Origin: an uncultured Lachnospiraceae bacterium | GTDB lineage: Bacteria; Bacillota; Clostridia; Lachnospirales; Lachnospiraceae | Direction: 5' to 3' | DNA length: 24,221 nucleotides | Assembly: GCA_937891165.1 (NCBI GenBank) | Contig: CALAEX010000101.1 | Coordinates: forward strand, 1 to 24,221 | Notes under the pieces: model-generated | The model's database searches: none | Told to the model about the DNA's origin: nothing | What the model saw: the letters and a program-made list of their open reading frames with translations, nothing else | Shown here: positions 9,228 to 16,491 of the stretch, piece by piece | Position numbering within the stretch: the first letter of the stretch is position 1 | How the letters are laid out: the number at the start of each line of letters is the position of its first letter | Program-made: the position numbers and the translations under genes

Positions 9228-9256
9228 ATCATATACTAAACCTTTCTTTTTCACAA
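9228..9256 (-). promoter_or_regulatory. Sigma-A-type promoter for the deacetylase-pth-mfd-foldase operon
   Basis: On the minus strand, -35 TTGTGA (9251-9256), a 17-base spacer, and -10 TATGAT (9228-9233). It sits between the spoVG terminator and the deacetylase ATG at 9182, leaving a leader of roughly 40 bases. Confidence 0.6.
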
Positions 9257-9275
9257 GCATAAAATGAAAAAGAAC

Positions 9276-9307
9276 AAAAAAAAGGAAGACTGCTATTCAC
9301 AGTCCTC
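9276..9307 (-). terminator. Rho-independent terminator at the end of spoVG
   Basis: On the minus strand, GAGGACTG (9307-9300), a seven-base loop, CAGTCTTC (9292-9285), then CC and eight T (9283-9276). The 8-bp stem has one G-T wobble and overlaps the spoVG stop codon at 9293-9295. It separates spoVG from the downstream operon. Confidence 0.85.
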
Positions 9308-9574
9308 CAAATCCTCTTCTTCTAATGCCTTTTCATAATGCTCTAAAATCGTTTCCTGTATCATACTTCTTGTTTCTGGATTGATTGGATGTGCAATATC
9401 CTTATACTCTCCGTCTCCAGTCTTACGACTTGGCATCGCAATGAAAAGCCCCTTATCACCGTCAATTACTTTAATGTCGTGGACTACAAATTCATTATCG
9501 AGAGTAATGGAAACGACTGCTTTCATTTTTCCTTCTTTCGTTACCTGCCGAATTCTGACATCTGTAATCTGCAC
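9293..9574 (-). CDS. spoVG: SpoVG-family regulatory protein
   Basis: A small RNA/DNA-binding regulator (93 residues), known from B. subtilis septation and sporulation control and as a global regulator in non-sporulating Firmicutes. The sequence matches the family from end to end: MQITDVRIRQV, MKAVVSITLDNEFVVHDIKVIDG, LFIAMPSRKTGDGEYKDIAHPINPETR. The acidic tail (EEEDLEDCE) is typical. The start is GTG, eight bases after AAAGGAG. Expressed as its own unit: a terminator overlaps its stop, and 168 bases separate it from glgD. Presence of spoVG does not by itself prove that the organism sporulates. Confidence 0.97.
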   Translation of the reverse strand: MQITDVRIRQVTKEGKMKAVVSITLDNEFVVHDIKVIDGDKGLFIAMPSRKTGDGEYKDIAHPINPETRSMIQETILEHYEKALEEEDLEDCE

Positions 9575-9638
9575 TTTTAAACTCCTTTCCGATTTTTCTA
9601 CTGCTTTTGCAACTAGAAAACTTGGTCAAATGAGTAAA

Positions 9639-9684
9639 CGCCACATCCAAAATCCACTTACTTATGCAAATTTTGGACATGGCG
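9639..9684. repeat. 15-bp inverted repeat in the spoVG upstream region
   Basis: Arms 9639-9653 and 9670-9684 (CGCCACATCCAAAAT / ATTTTGGACATGGCG) with a 16-base loop. The two non-Watson-Crick positions become G-U wobbles in minus-strand RNA, so the stem can be continuous. It lies about 65 bases upstream of the spoVG start and downstream of glgD. No T-run follows on either strand, so terminator, operator and leader-structure roles are all open. Confidence 0.6.
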
Positions 9685-9742
9685 AATAAAAACACTCTGA
9701 AATTGTTGTTACTACTTCCTTATCAACGCAATTTGCGTTTTA

Positions 9743-10864
9743 TTATAAATTATATCTTTCTGATTTCTCAATTACAATTTTAATCTTACCAGGCTCACCA
9801 ATATACTGAGAATTTGGCTTAATAGAATCACGGCTCTCTACGATACAATTTTCAATTACAGTATTGTCACCAATATGTACATCATTTAAGATGATACTAT
9901 TCTTAATAACAACATTATTTCCTACATATACTTTCTTAAAGAGAACGGAATTTTCTACTGTACCATTTAAAATACAACCACTAGAAACTAAGCTGTTCTT
10001 TACTACTGCTTCTGGATTATATTTTGCTGGTGGATAATCATCAATCTTAGAATAAACATCTGGATACTGTCTAAAGAAGTAATCTCTTGTTCCCTTATCT
10101 AAGAAATCCATATTAGTATCATAATAATCCTGTACTGTAGAAATATTGCTCCAGTAGCTATTCATCTCATAAGCAAAAATCTTCTTGTTTTCTTTATGGC
10201 GAATAAAAATATCTTTTACAAGGTCATAACGTTCATCTTGAATTGCTTGTTCTAATAATTCAATTAATAATCTTCTACGAATGACATAAATACCTGTAGA
10301 AACCATATTGGACTTAGAAACAAGTGGCTTTTCTTCAAAGTCTACAATTCTGCCGTTATCATCAACAGAAACTACACCAAAACGAGTAGCATCTTTGCTT
10401 TCGTCTAATGTTTTTGTTACGATAGTAACATCTGCCTTCTTGTTGATATGATATTCTAATACCTTATTATAATTTAACTTGTAAATACCATCGCCAGATG
10501 CAATTACTACATATGGTTCATGACTATTCTTTAAGAAAGTAAGATTCTGAGCGATTGCATCTGCTGTACCACGGAACCAGAAAGCATTGTCATTTGTAAT
10601 CATTGGTGTGAATACAAATAAACCACCCTGCTTTCTACCAAAATCCCACCACTTAGAAGAACTTAAATGCTCATTTAAAGAACGAGAATTGAACTGTGTC
10701 AATACTGCTACTTTCTGAATATTGGAGTTTGCCATACTACTTAATGCGAAGTCAATGGCACGATAACTTCCTGCAATCGGCATAGCCGAAACCGCACGCT
10801 TATTGGAAAGCTCCTTCATCTTTGAATTGCTTCCGCCTGCTAAAATAATACCTATTGCTCTCAT
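9743..10864 (-). CDS. glgD: GlgD, glucose-1-phosphate adenylyltransferase regulatory subunit
   Basis: Partner of GlgC in making ADP-glucose for glycogen. It has the nucleotidyltransferase fold (MRAIGIILAGG, WFRGTADAIAQNL, ASGDGIYKLNY, VDFEEKP) and a C-terminal left-handed beta-helix of hexapeptide repeats (NSLVSSGCILNGTVENSVLF..., NSIILNDVHIGDNTVIENCIV). The pyrophosphorylase signature GGxGxRL is degenerate here (GGSNSKMKEL) and lacks the Arg, as expected for GlgD, which in Bacillus relatives is not catalytic alone but stimulates GlgC. At 373 residues it has the usual length. Its ATG overlaps the glgC stop as ATGA, so translation is coupled. No glgA or glgB is present in the window. Confidence 0.95.
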   Translation of the reverse strand: MRAIGIILAGGSNSKMKELSNKRAVSAMPIAGSYRAIDFALSSMANSNIQKVAVLTQFNSRSLNEHLSSSKWWDFGRKQGGLFVFTPMITNDNAFWFRGTADAIAQNLTFLKNSHEPYVVIASGDGIYKLNYNKVLEYHINKKADVTIVTKTLDESKDATRFGVVSVDDNGRIVDFEEKPLVSKSNMVSTGIYVIRRRLLIELLEQAIQDERYDLVKDIFIRHKENKKIFAYEMNSYWSNISTVQDYYDTNMDFLDKGTRDYFFRQYPDVYSKIDDYPPAKYNPEAVVKNSLVSSGCILNGTVENSVLFKKVYVGNNVVIKNSIILNDVHIGDNTVIENCIVESRDSIKPNSQYIGEPGKIKIVIEKSERYNL

Positions 10865-12135
10865 CTGCCATCACCTACCTTAATAATATTTTCGCCTGAC
10901 TCTAATACGTTATGTGGATAGTCATCCAAGGTTGTACCACCAGAAATTGCTGTATTCTTTCCAATACGCACTTTATTTGGAACTACAGAATTTTCACCGA
11001 TAGTTACCATGCCATCATTATAGATGTCTGGTTTCCAAACATTTGGCTTATCTTCGCCAACACCAATTTCACAATCAGAACCAATAACACAATTTTCTGC
11101 AATAATTGCCTTATCAATTGTTGTATTAGTACCAATTTCTGTTGCCTTCATGATAATAGAATCACGAATTACACAACCTTCCCCAATAACAACACCAGGA
11201 CCGATGATGGAATTGTATACTTTACCATGAACTTCTGCACCTTCACTGATAATAGCACGTTCAATCACTGAATCTGATGCAATATACTGTGGAGGAATTA
11301 CATCTGCCTTAGTATAAATCTTCCAGAACTCTTCATATAAGTTAAACTCTGGAATTAAGTCAATTAATTCCATATTGGATTCCCAATAGGAAGAAAGTGT
11401 ACCAACGTCTTTCCAATAACCATTGAACTCATAAGCAAATACTCTATCGCCTCTCTTATGGCAATATGGAATGATATGCTTACCAAAGTCACAACCTGGC
11501 TGTTCAGAAAGTGTAATTAATGCTTCTCTTAAAACTTTCCATGTAAAGATATAAATACCCATGGAAGCTAAGTTACTACGTGGGTTCTTTGGCTTTTCTT
11601 CGAAGTCAACGATTCTTCTAGTATCATCTGTAATTACAATACCAAAACGATGAGCTTCTTCCATAGGAACAGGAATTGTTGCCATAGTAATGTCTGCCTT
11701 GTTAGCCTTATGGAAGTCTAACATTACTTCGTAGTCCATCTTATAAATATGGTCACCACCAAGAATCAAAACATATTCTGGATTAAACTGTTCCATATAC
11801 TTTAAGTTCTGATAAATCGCATTTGCGGTACCTGTATACCACTCTCTATTTGTTGTCTTTTCGTATGGTGGAAGAATGGAAACACCACCGACATTTCTGT
11901 CTAAGTCCCATGGAATACCAATACCAATATGTGTGTTCAATCTTAATGGCTGATACTGAGTTAATACACCAACGGTATCTACACCAGAATTGATACAATT
12001 GCTTAATGGGAAGTCAATAATACGATACTTACCACCAAAAGTTACTGCCGGTTTCGCAATTGATGAAGTTAAAACACCAAGACGCGATCCTTGTCCGCCT
12101 GCTAAGAGCATGGCAATCATTTCTTTTTTAATCAC
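10861..12135 (-). CDS. glgC: GlgC, glucose-1-phosphate adenylyltransferase catalytic subunit
   Basis: Forms ADP-glucose and pyrophosphate from ATP and glucose-1-phosphate, the committed step of bacterial glycogen synthesis. Motifs: LLAGGQGSRLG (intact GGxGxRL), KPAVTFGGKYRIIDFPLSN, WYTGTANAIYQN, ILGGDHIYKMDY, VDFEEKPKNP, then a C-terminal beta-helix. At 424 residues it is slightly longer than many homologues. The chosen start is GTG at 12135, six bases after GGAGG; an ATG five codons in (MIAMLLAGG) is the alternative. First gene of glgCD, with a promoter about 100 bases upstream and a small GNRA-type hairpin in the leader. Confidence 0.96.
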   Translation of the reverse strand: MIKKEMIAMLLAGGQGSRLGVLTSSIAKPAVTFGGKYRIIDFPLSNCINSGVDTVGVLTQYQPLRLNTHIGIGIPWDLDRNVGGVSILPPYEKTTNREWYTGTANAIYQNLKYMEQFNPEYVLILGGDHIYKMDYEVMLDFHKANKADITMATIPVPMEEAHRFGIVITDDTRRIVDFEEKPKNPRSNLASMGIYIFTWKVLREALITLSEQPGCDFGKHIIPYCHKRGDRVFAYEFNGYWKDVGTLSSYWESNMELIDLIPEFNLYEEFWKIYTKADVIPPQYIASDSVIERAIISEGAEVHGKVYNSIIGPGVVIGEGCVIRDSIIMKATEIGTNTTIDKAIIAENCVIGSDCEIGVGEDKPNVWKPDIYNDGMVTIGENSVVPNKVRIGKNTAISGGTTLDDYPHNVLESGENIIKVGDGR

Positions 12136-12155
12136 GATTATCCTCCATTCTCCAG

Positions 12156-12169
12156 AGCGTTTTCACGCT
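12156..12169 (-). promoter_or_regulatory. Small GAAA-capped hairpin in the glgC leader
   Basis: Minus-strand AGCGT-GAAA-ACGCT, a perfect 5-bp stem with a GNRA tetraloop, ending about ten bases before the glgC Shine-Dalgarno GGAGG. It may stabilise the messenger or affect ribosome access; function is unknown. Confidence 0.4.
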
Positions 12170-12231
12170 GTATTTATATTTGTCAATTCATCCTATAAAT
12201 AACATAAGAATCCTCGACTTGTTATAAAATC

Positions 12232-12260
12232 ATTATAACATTTTTTTGTGCCAATGTGAA
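12232..12260 (-). promoter_or_regulatory. Sigma-A-type promoter for glgCD
   Basis: Minus-strand -35 TTCACA (12255-12260), a 17-base spacer and a perfect -10 TATAAT (12232-12237), giving a leader of about 90 bases. The rest of the 12136-12539 intergenic region is AT-rich with long T/A tracts (about 12262-12310) and no gene. Confidence 0.75.
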
Positions 12261-12469
12261 TATTTTTTACAAAAATTCTTTTATTTTTTTTATTTTTTTA
12301 TTACTTTTTACCAAAGTATACTACTTTTACTCGACTTTAAATGTAAAAATTGGCAAAAATAAGTACTTTCTAAACCAATACCCTTTGTTTAAGATAAATT
12401 AAACCCCAAAAATTTCCATAAAAACTTTTGTTCTATGCTCTATTTTGCCCCTTTGACATAGAGTTAAAG

Positions 12470-12497
12470 TTGCAATTCTTTTAAAATAGGTTATAAT
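12470..12497 (+). promoter_or_regulatory. Sigma-A-type promoter for murC
   Basis: -35 TTGCAA (12470-12475), a 16-base spacer and a perfect -10 TATAAT (12492-12497), about 43 bases before the murC ATG. A consensus TTGACA at 12453-12458 has no good -10 at 17 bases. A short CTCTAT/ATAGAG dyad (12438-12443, 12458-12463) lies just upstream. Confidence 0.75.
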
Positions 12498-12539
12498 AGG
12501 CTTAAACATAATTTAAAATAATAATAAGGAAGTGACATT

Positions 12540-13949
12540 ATGTATCAAATTAATTTTAATGAGCCTATCCATATTCATTTTATTGGTATCGGTGGTATCA
12601 GTATGAGTGGATTGGCAAAATTACTAAAGAGTCGTGGCTTTACTATTTCTGGCTCTGACTGGCACAGTTCTGACTTAACAAAAGAATTAGAATCTCTTGG
12701 TATTCAAGTTTTTATAGGGCAACACAAAGAAAATATTACAAAACAAATAGATTTAGTTGTTTATACTGCTGCTGTAAAAGAAAACAATGAAGAATACCTT
12801 GCAGCAAAAGAAACTGGTATCCCTTTAATGCCACGTTCTGTTTTACTTGGTCAAATTATGAAACAATATCCACATGCCGTAGGTATTGCTGGTACTCATG
12901 GTAAAACAACAACAACTTCTCTCCTTTCGGTACTTTTATTAGCTGGTGAACTAGACCCTACGATTTCCGTTGGTGGTGTATTAAATCTAATCGGTGGCAA
13001 TCTTCGTATTGGTCACTCCGATTATTTTGTAGCAGAGGCTTGTGAATATACCAATACATTTTTATCTCTTTATCCAACCGATGCGATTATATTAAATATA
13101 GAAGAAGACCATCTGGATTTCTTTAAAGATTTAGCAGAAATTCGTGAATCTTTTGCTAAGTATATTGCCCTAGTACCAGAACATGGTACTATCTATATCA
13201 ATGGAGAAATTAAAGATTATGAAACACTTTGTTCTAATGCAACAGCCAATGTCGAAAGTTATGGTATTTTAGAAGATGAAATTAGTCTAACAAATCCTGT
13301 TTCTCCATATACTTATAGTGCCGCAAATATTGTCTATGACAACTCTGGCTGTGGTTCTTTTGACTTTATTGCTAACAACCAATATTTAGGTCGAATACAA
13401 TTGGGTTTAATTGGAAGACATAATATTTCTAATGCACTCCCAACTATCGCTCTCGCTTTAAACTATGGAGTTTCCATGGAAACCATTCAAGCGACTCTGC
13501 CAAAATTTCATGGTACAAAACGACGTTTTGAATATAAAGGAACAAAGAACGGTGTTCTTATCTATGATGATTATGCTCATCACCCAACAGAAATTCGTGC
13601 AACACTTACTTCTGCAAAACAATGTAAACACAGCCGTATTATTACTGTATTTCAGCCACATACATATACACGTACAAAAGCTTTATTTCATGAGTTCGCA
13701 GATGCACTTTCCTTATCTGATGTTATTGTTATGGCTGAAATTTATGCTGCTAGAGAAACCAATACATTAGGTGTTTCTTCTAAAATTCTTGCAGAAGAAA
13801 TTTCAAAAAAAGGTAAAGAAGTTTACCATTTTGAAACTTTTTTGGAAATTGAAAAATTTTTACTAAAATTTTGTTCAGAGGGAGATTTGTTAATAACTAT
13901 GGGAGCTGGAGATATCGTTTTAGTATCTGAATCTCTCGTTTGTAACTAG
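12540..13949 (+). CDS. murC: UDP-N-acetylmuramate--L-alanine ligase MurC
   Basis: Adds L-alanine to UDP-MurNAc using ATP, the first amino-acid step of peptidoglycan precursor synthesis; cytoplasmic. The N-terminal Rossmann domain has HFIGIGGISMSGLA (16-24 region). The ATP loop is GIAGTHGKTTTT (118-126), the central domain has AEACEYTNTFL and NIEEDHLDFF, and the C-terminal domain has YDDYAHHPTEIRATL and FQPHTYTRTKAL. At 469 residues it is full length. Start supported by AAGGAAG upstream, with its own promoter. The stop codon (13947-13949) directly abuts the first DnaA box at 13950. Although on the plus strand, the gene lies in sequence that remains relatively C-rich. Confidence 0.98.
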   Translation: MYQINFNEPIHIHFIGIGGISMSGLAKLLKSRGFTISGSDWHSSDLTKELESLGIQVFIGQHKENITKQIDLVVYTAAVKENNEEYLAAKETGIPLMPRSVLLGQIMKQYPHAVGIAGTHGKTTTTSLLSVLLLAGELDPTISVGGVLNLIGGNLRIGHSDYFVAEACEYTNTFLSLYPTDAIILNIEEDHLDFFKDLAEIRESFAKYIALVPEHGTIYINGEIKDYETLCSNATANVESYGILEDEISLTNPVSPYTYSAANIVYDNSGCGSFDFIANNQYLGRIQLGLIGRHNISNALPTIALALNYGVSMETIQATLPKFHGTKRRFEYKGTKNGVLIYDDYAHHPTEIRATLTSAKQCKHSRIITVFQPHTYTRTKALFHEFADALSLSDVIVMAEIYAARETNTLGVSSKILAEEISKKGKEVYHFETFLEIEKFLLKFCSEGDLLITMGAGDIVLVSESLVCN

Positions 13950-14158
13950 TTATCCACATAATTCACAGCTTATCCACATTATCCACAGAGGAATAGGCTG
14001 TGGATTATTTTTTGCAAAATCCTTTATTTTTTTCTCATTTTAAACCCTCAAAAACCCTTTAAATATCACGTTTTTTAAAAAACTGACAATTCTCTTTTTC
14101 TTTTTCCCATAAAGTTATCCACATTATCCACATATTTATTCTACATCTGTTGTACACA
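13950..14158 (+). promoter_or_regulatory. DnaA-box cluster between murC and dnaD
   Basis: Five perfect TTATCCACA boxes in the same orientation at 13950-13958, 13970-13978, 13979-13987, 14115-14123 and 14124-14132. A one-mismatch box lies on the minus strand at 13999-14007 (TAATCCACA). Two-mismatch boxes lie at 13959-13967 (TAATTCACA) and 14150-14158 (TTGTACACA). The 18-base tandem pair TTATCCACATTATCCACA occurs twice, 145 bases apart, flanking an AT-rich segment (14008-14114) with no gene. Known role of such boxes: binding by the replication initiator DnaA, at origins, titration sites and DnaA-regulated promoters. The downstream genes encode helicase-loading proteins, so a regulatory or titration role is likely. 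Spot GC-skew counts show no switch here, which argues against this being the main origin. Confidence 0.85.
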
Positions 14159-14188
14159 TTTTCCCCTATTTTCGTTTTTTTCAAATTA

Positions 14189-14197
14189 TGCTATACT
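14189..14197 (+). promoter_or_regulatory. Extended -10 promoter for dnaD-dnaI
   Basis: TGCTATACT: an extended -10 (TGn) with TATACT at 14192-14197, about 50 bases before the dnaD ATG. The -35 region (TTTTCG) is poor. The degenerate DnaA box at 14150-14158 would lie about 45-55 bases upstream of the transcription start, a position compatible with DnaA acting on this promoter. Confidence 0.5.
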
Positions 14198-14245
14198 TAC
14201 AGCAATTGAACGAGAAATTTTCATTATTTATGGAGAATTAAAAGA

Positions 14246-15322
14246 ATGAATACAATTGCTATTAATACAGAATGTAAATGCAACTCAACCGTTGTTTCTA
14301 ACATCTTTATTGACCGATATATGCCAGAAGCGAGTGGCTCTTTTGTGAAAGTCTACTTATATTTATTACGATGCCTTTCCGATAGTACAAAGCCTTTTTC
14401 ACTTAATACCGCTGCCAATGATTTGGATGAAACTGAAAAAAACATTTTACGAGCACTTTCTTACTGGGAGCAAACTCATGTTATATCTCTTTCTACGGAG
14501 AATAATGTAGTAACTGGCATTACTTTATTAGAATTAAAAGAAGAAAAAGAACAATCTCCTCAAACTATTATCACAATATCTTCTGCTCTTACTTCTGAAC
14601 CAGACGATATTTATAAAACTCCTGCATACACAGAAGAACAAATGACCGAACTTTTAGATAGTAAGGATATTGCTCTTACTTTAAATGTTGTGGAAGTTTA
14701 TTTAGAACGCTTACTTACTCCACAAGATATCAATTTAGTTGTATATTTATATGACAAATTGCATTTTTCTTCGGATTTAATCCTTCACTTGTATGAATAT
14801 TGCATCGGTAAAAATAAAAAGAAATGCGAATACATAGAGAAAGTAGCTATTTCTTGGCACAAAGAAGGTATTGACACAATAGAAAAGGCACAGGAATACA
14901 ATTTCTTATTTGATTCCTGTTTTAATGCTGTCAATAAAGTATTTTCTCTAGGTCGTATGCCATTAGGTCCAGAACGAGATTTTATTAGAAAATGGAGTTC
15001 TTTCCATCTTCCACTTGAGCTAATTACCGAAGCTTGTAATCGTACTATTTTAAATATTGGTAAAGCAGACTTTAAATATACACACCGTATTTTAGAAAAC
15101 TGGTATAATGCTGGTATTTCTTCTTTAGCAGAAGCACAAGCACTCGACACTAGTCATTCACTCATGAATGCACGTCCTTCTTCAGAAAGCGGAGTACGTC
15201 AAGTAACTGCTATGACAAAATCAGCTATCAACTATAATAGTTATTCACAACGTCAATATTCTCAAGAAGAATTAGATGATTTAGAAACTAAATTATTAGC
15301 ACTAGCTGTTGCACAAAACTAA
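14246..15322 (+). CDS. DnaD/DnaB-type replication initiation protein with two DDBH2 domains
   Basis: A primosome protein that bridges DnaA-bound DNA and the helicase loader in Firmicutes. Residues about 20-95 form a winged-helix DDBH1-type domain (FIDRYMPEASGSFVKVYLYLLRCL). Two DnaB_2/DDBH2 helical repeats follow at about 142-215 and 222-300. Each carries the conserved Y-x3-I/V-x3-W signature (YIEKVAISW at 196-204, YTHRILENW at 278-286). The tail (about 305-358) is Ser/Gln-rich and probably disordered. The two-repeat layout is closer to B. subtilis DnaB than to the shorter single-repeat DnaD, and may mean that one protein does both jobs here. GGAGAA supports the start. The DnaI homologue begins 13 bases after its stop, forming an operon directly downstream of a DnaA-box cluster. 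Confidence 0.9.
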   Translation: MNTIAINTECKCNSTVVSNIFIDRYMPEASGSFVKVYLYLLRCLSDSTKPFSLNTAANDLDETEKNILRALSYWEQTHVISLSTENNVVTGITLLELKEEKEQSPQTIITISSALTSEPDDIYKTPAYTEEQMTELLDSKDIALTLNVVEVYLERLLTPQDINLVVYLYDKLHFSSDLILHLYEYCIGKNKKKCEYIEKVAISWHKEGIDTIEKAQEYNFLFDSCFNAVNKVFSLGRMPLGPERDFIRKWSSFHLPLELITEACNRTILNIGKADFKYTHRILENWYNAGISSLAEAQALDTSHSLMNARPSSESGVRQVTAMTKSAINYNSYSQRQYSQEELDDLETKLLALAVAQN

Positions 15323-15335
15323 CTTGGAGGACTTT

Positions 15336-16319
15336 ATGCCATTAACAAATGCTCAATACAATACAATCATGAGAACTTATGATACTAAGCAGGCAAATCA
15401 TAGAGCTATCTTAGAAAAAAGACAGGCAGAAATTGAACAAACAATTCCTGCCTATACTAATCTTCGTACCGAAATTATTGAAACTTCCATACAATATGCC
15501 CGTCTTTCTTTACAACCAGATACTTCTACTGTCAGCTTTGCAGAACTTCGTTCCAAAAATGAAGCTCTTTCTAGAAAAAAAGAAGCTCTCCTTTTGGCAA
15601 ATGGTTACCCTGCAAACTACCTTTCTCCGATTTATGAATGTCCTGACTGTAAAGATACTGGTATGTTAGAAAATAAACGATGTCATTGTTTTAATCAAGC
15701 AGTCGTAAATTTACTTTATGCACAATCCAATCTATCTACAATCCTTCAAAAAGAAGACTTTACTACATTTTCTTTAGATTATTATGATAACACAATTGTA
15801 GACCCAAAATCTAAATTAACTTCCAGAAAAAATATGGAAAATATCTATCGGACTTGTCAAGCTTTTGTACAAAATTTCGATAAAAAATTTGAAAATCTTT
15901 TATTTTATGGAAATGCTGGTTTAGGAAAGACATTTCTTTCCCACTGTATTGCAAAAGAATTATTAGGAACAGCACATACTGTACTCTATTTAACATCATA
16001 CGAATTATTTGAAATTTTGGGAAAAACTATGGAAGATAACACTCAACTTACTTCTTCTGAACACATTTTAACTTGTGACCTTTTAATTATTGATGACTTA
16101 GGAACAGAACTTACTACTTCTTTTACTATATCTAAATTAAGCGTTTGTATCAATGAACGATTTTTAAATCGTCGTCCAACAATTATTTCTACTAACTTTA
16201 GAATTTCTGAAATATCTGCTATATATGGAGAAAGAAATTCATCTAGAATTCTTAGTAGTTACTCTCTTCTTCACTTTTTTGGAGAAGATATTCGATTAAA
16301 AAAGAAAGTAAAGGCTTGA
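15336..16319 (+). CDS. dnaI: Helicase loader DnaI/DnaC-type AAA+ ATPase
   Basis: Loads the replicative helicase onto DNA at initiation and restart. Residues 1-100 are helical. A CxxC...CxC zinc-binding cluster follows (Cys 102, 105, 116 and 118), as in B. subtilis DnaI. The AAA+ core has Walker A GNAGLGKT (192-199), Walker B LLIIDD (249-254), an STN sensor (285-287) and a C-terminal Arg in SSRILSS (304). The open frame could start at a TTG at 15309, overlapping dnaD, but GGAGG at 15326-15330 places the start at the ATG at 15336 (327 residues). Co-transcribed with dnaD. The assignment to the DnaC/DnaI family is firm; the partner helicase is outside the window. Confidence 0.93.
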   Translation: MPLTNAQYNTIMRTYDTKQANHRAILEKRQAEIEQTIPAYTNLRTEIIETSIQYARLSLQPDTSTVSFAELRSKNEALSRKKEALLLANGYPANYLSPIYECPDCKDTGMLENKRCHCFNQAVVNLLYAQSNLSTILQKEDFTTFSLDYYDNTIVDPKSKLTSRKNMENIYRTCQAFVQNFDKKFENLLFYGNAGLGKTFLSHCIAKELLGTAHTVLYLTSYELFEILGKTMEDNTQLTSSEHILTCDLLIIDDLGTELTTSFTISKLSVCINERFLNRRPTIISTNFRISEISAIYGERNSSRILSSYSLLHFFGEDIRLKKKVKA

Positions 16320-16491
16320 CAAAACACAATATCAATGCTATGTTTAACTCAATTATTACACTTGACATGAAAAACTTTTTTTCAACAAATTAATCAATTC
16401 AAGTCACAGTCATTTTTACGACTATGTCAGATTCCGTGAAATTACCGACTGTGGATGGAAACAAAACTATACAGATATGGAGGATAATATC
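16320..16491 (+). promoter_or_regulatory. prs upstream region with possible leader structure
   Basis: Intergenic region. A perfect -35-like TTGACA lies at 16362-16367 with only a weak -10 match downstream. A TGAAAAA/TTTTTCA dyad follows dnaI near 16367-16383. An inverted repeat CACAGTC (16405-16411) / GACTGTG (16447-16453) would enclose a 35-base loop in the prs leader. Segment 16431-16457 (GATTCCGTGAAATTACCGAC then GTGGATG) loosely resembles the 3' part of an FMN riboswitch, but the rest of that fold is missing, so I make no riboswitch call. Confidence 0.35.

Noticed and set aside
9183..9260. Upstream 26-codon extension of the deacetylase gene
   Set aside because: A good promoter (9228-9256) lies inside it, and the internal ATG at 9182 has a well-spaced AAGGAG, while the ATG at 9260 has no ribosome binding site.
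9381..9689. Plus-strand open frame opposite spoVG and its upstream region
   Set aside because: It overlaps a clear spoVG gene on the other strand and encodes no recognisable protein; it is a shadow frame.
9725..9739. Short dyad AACGC/GCGTT just after glgD as a terminator
   Set aside because: The stem is only 5-7 bp and no T-run follows on the minus strand.
10912..11271. Plus-strand open frame rich in Asn, Thr, Ile and Cys opposite glgC
   Set aside because: It is the antisense shadow of the hexapeptide-repeat beta-helix; its apparent repetition comes from the glgC repeats.
16431..16457. FMN riboswitch upstream of prs
   Set aside because: Only a short 3'-like string resembles the aptamer. 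The 5' segments and the multi-helix junction are not present, and prs is not a flavin gene.
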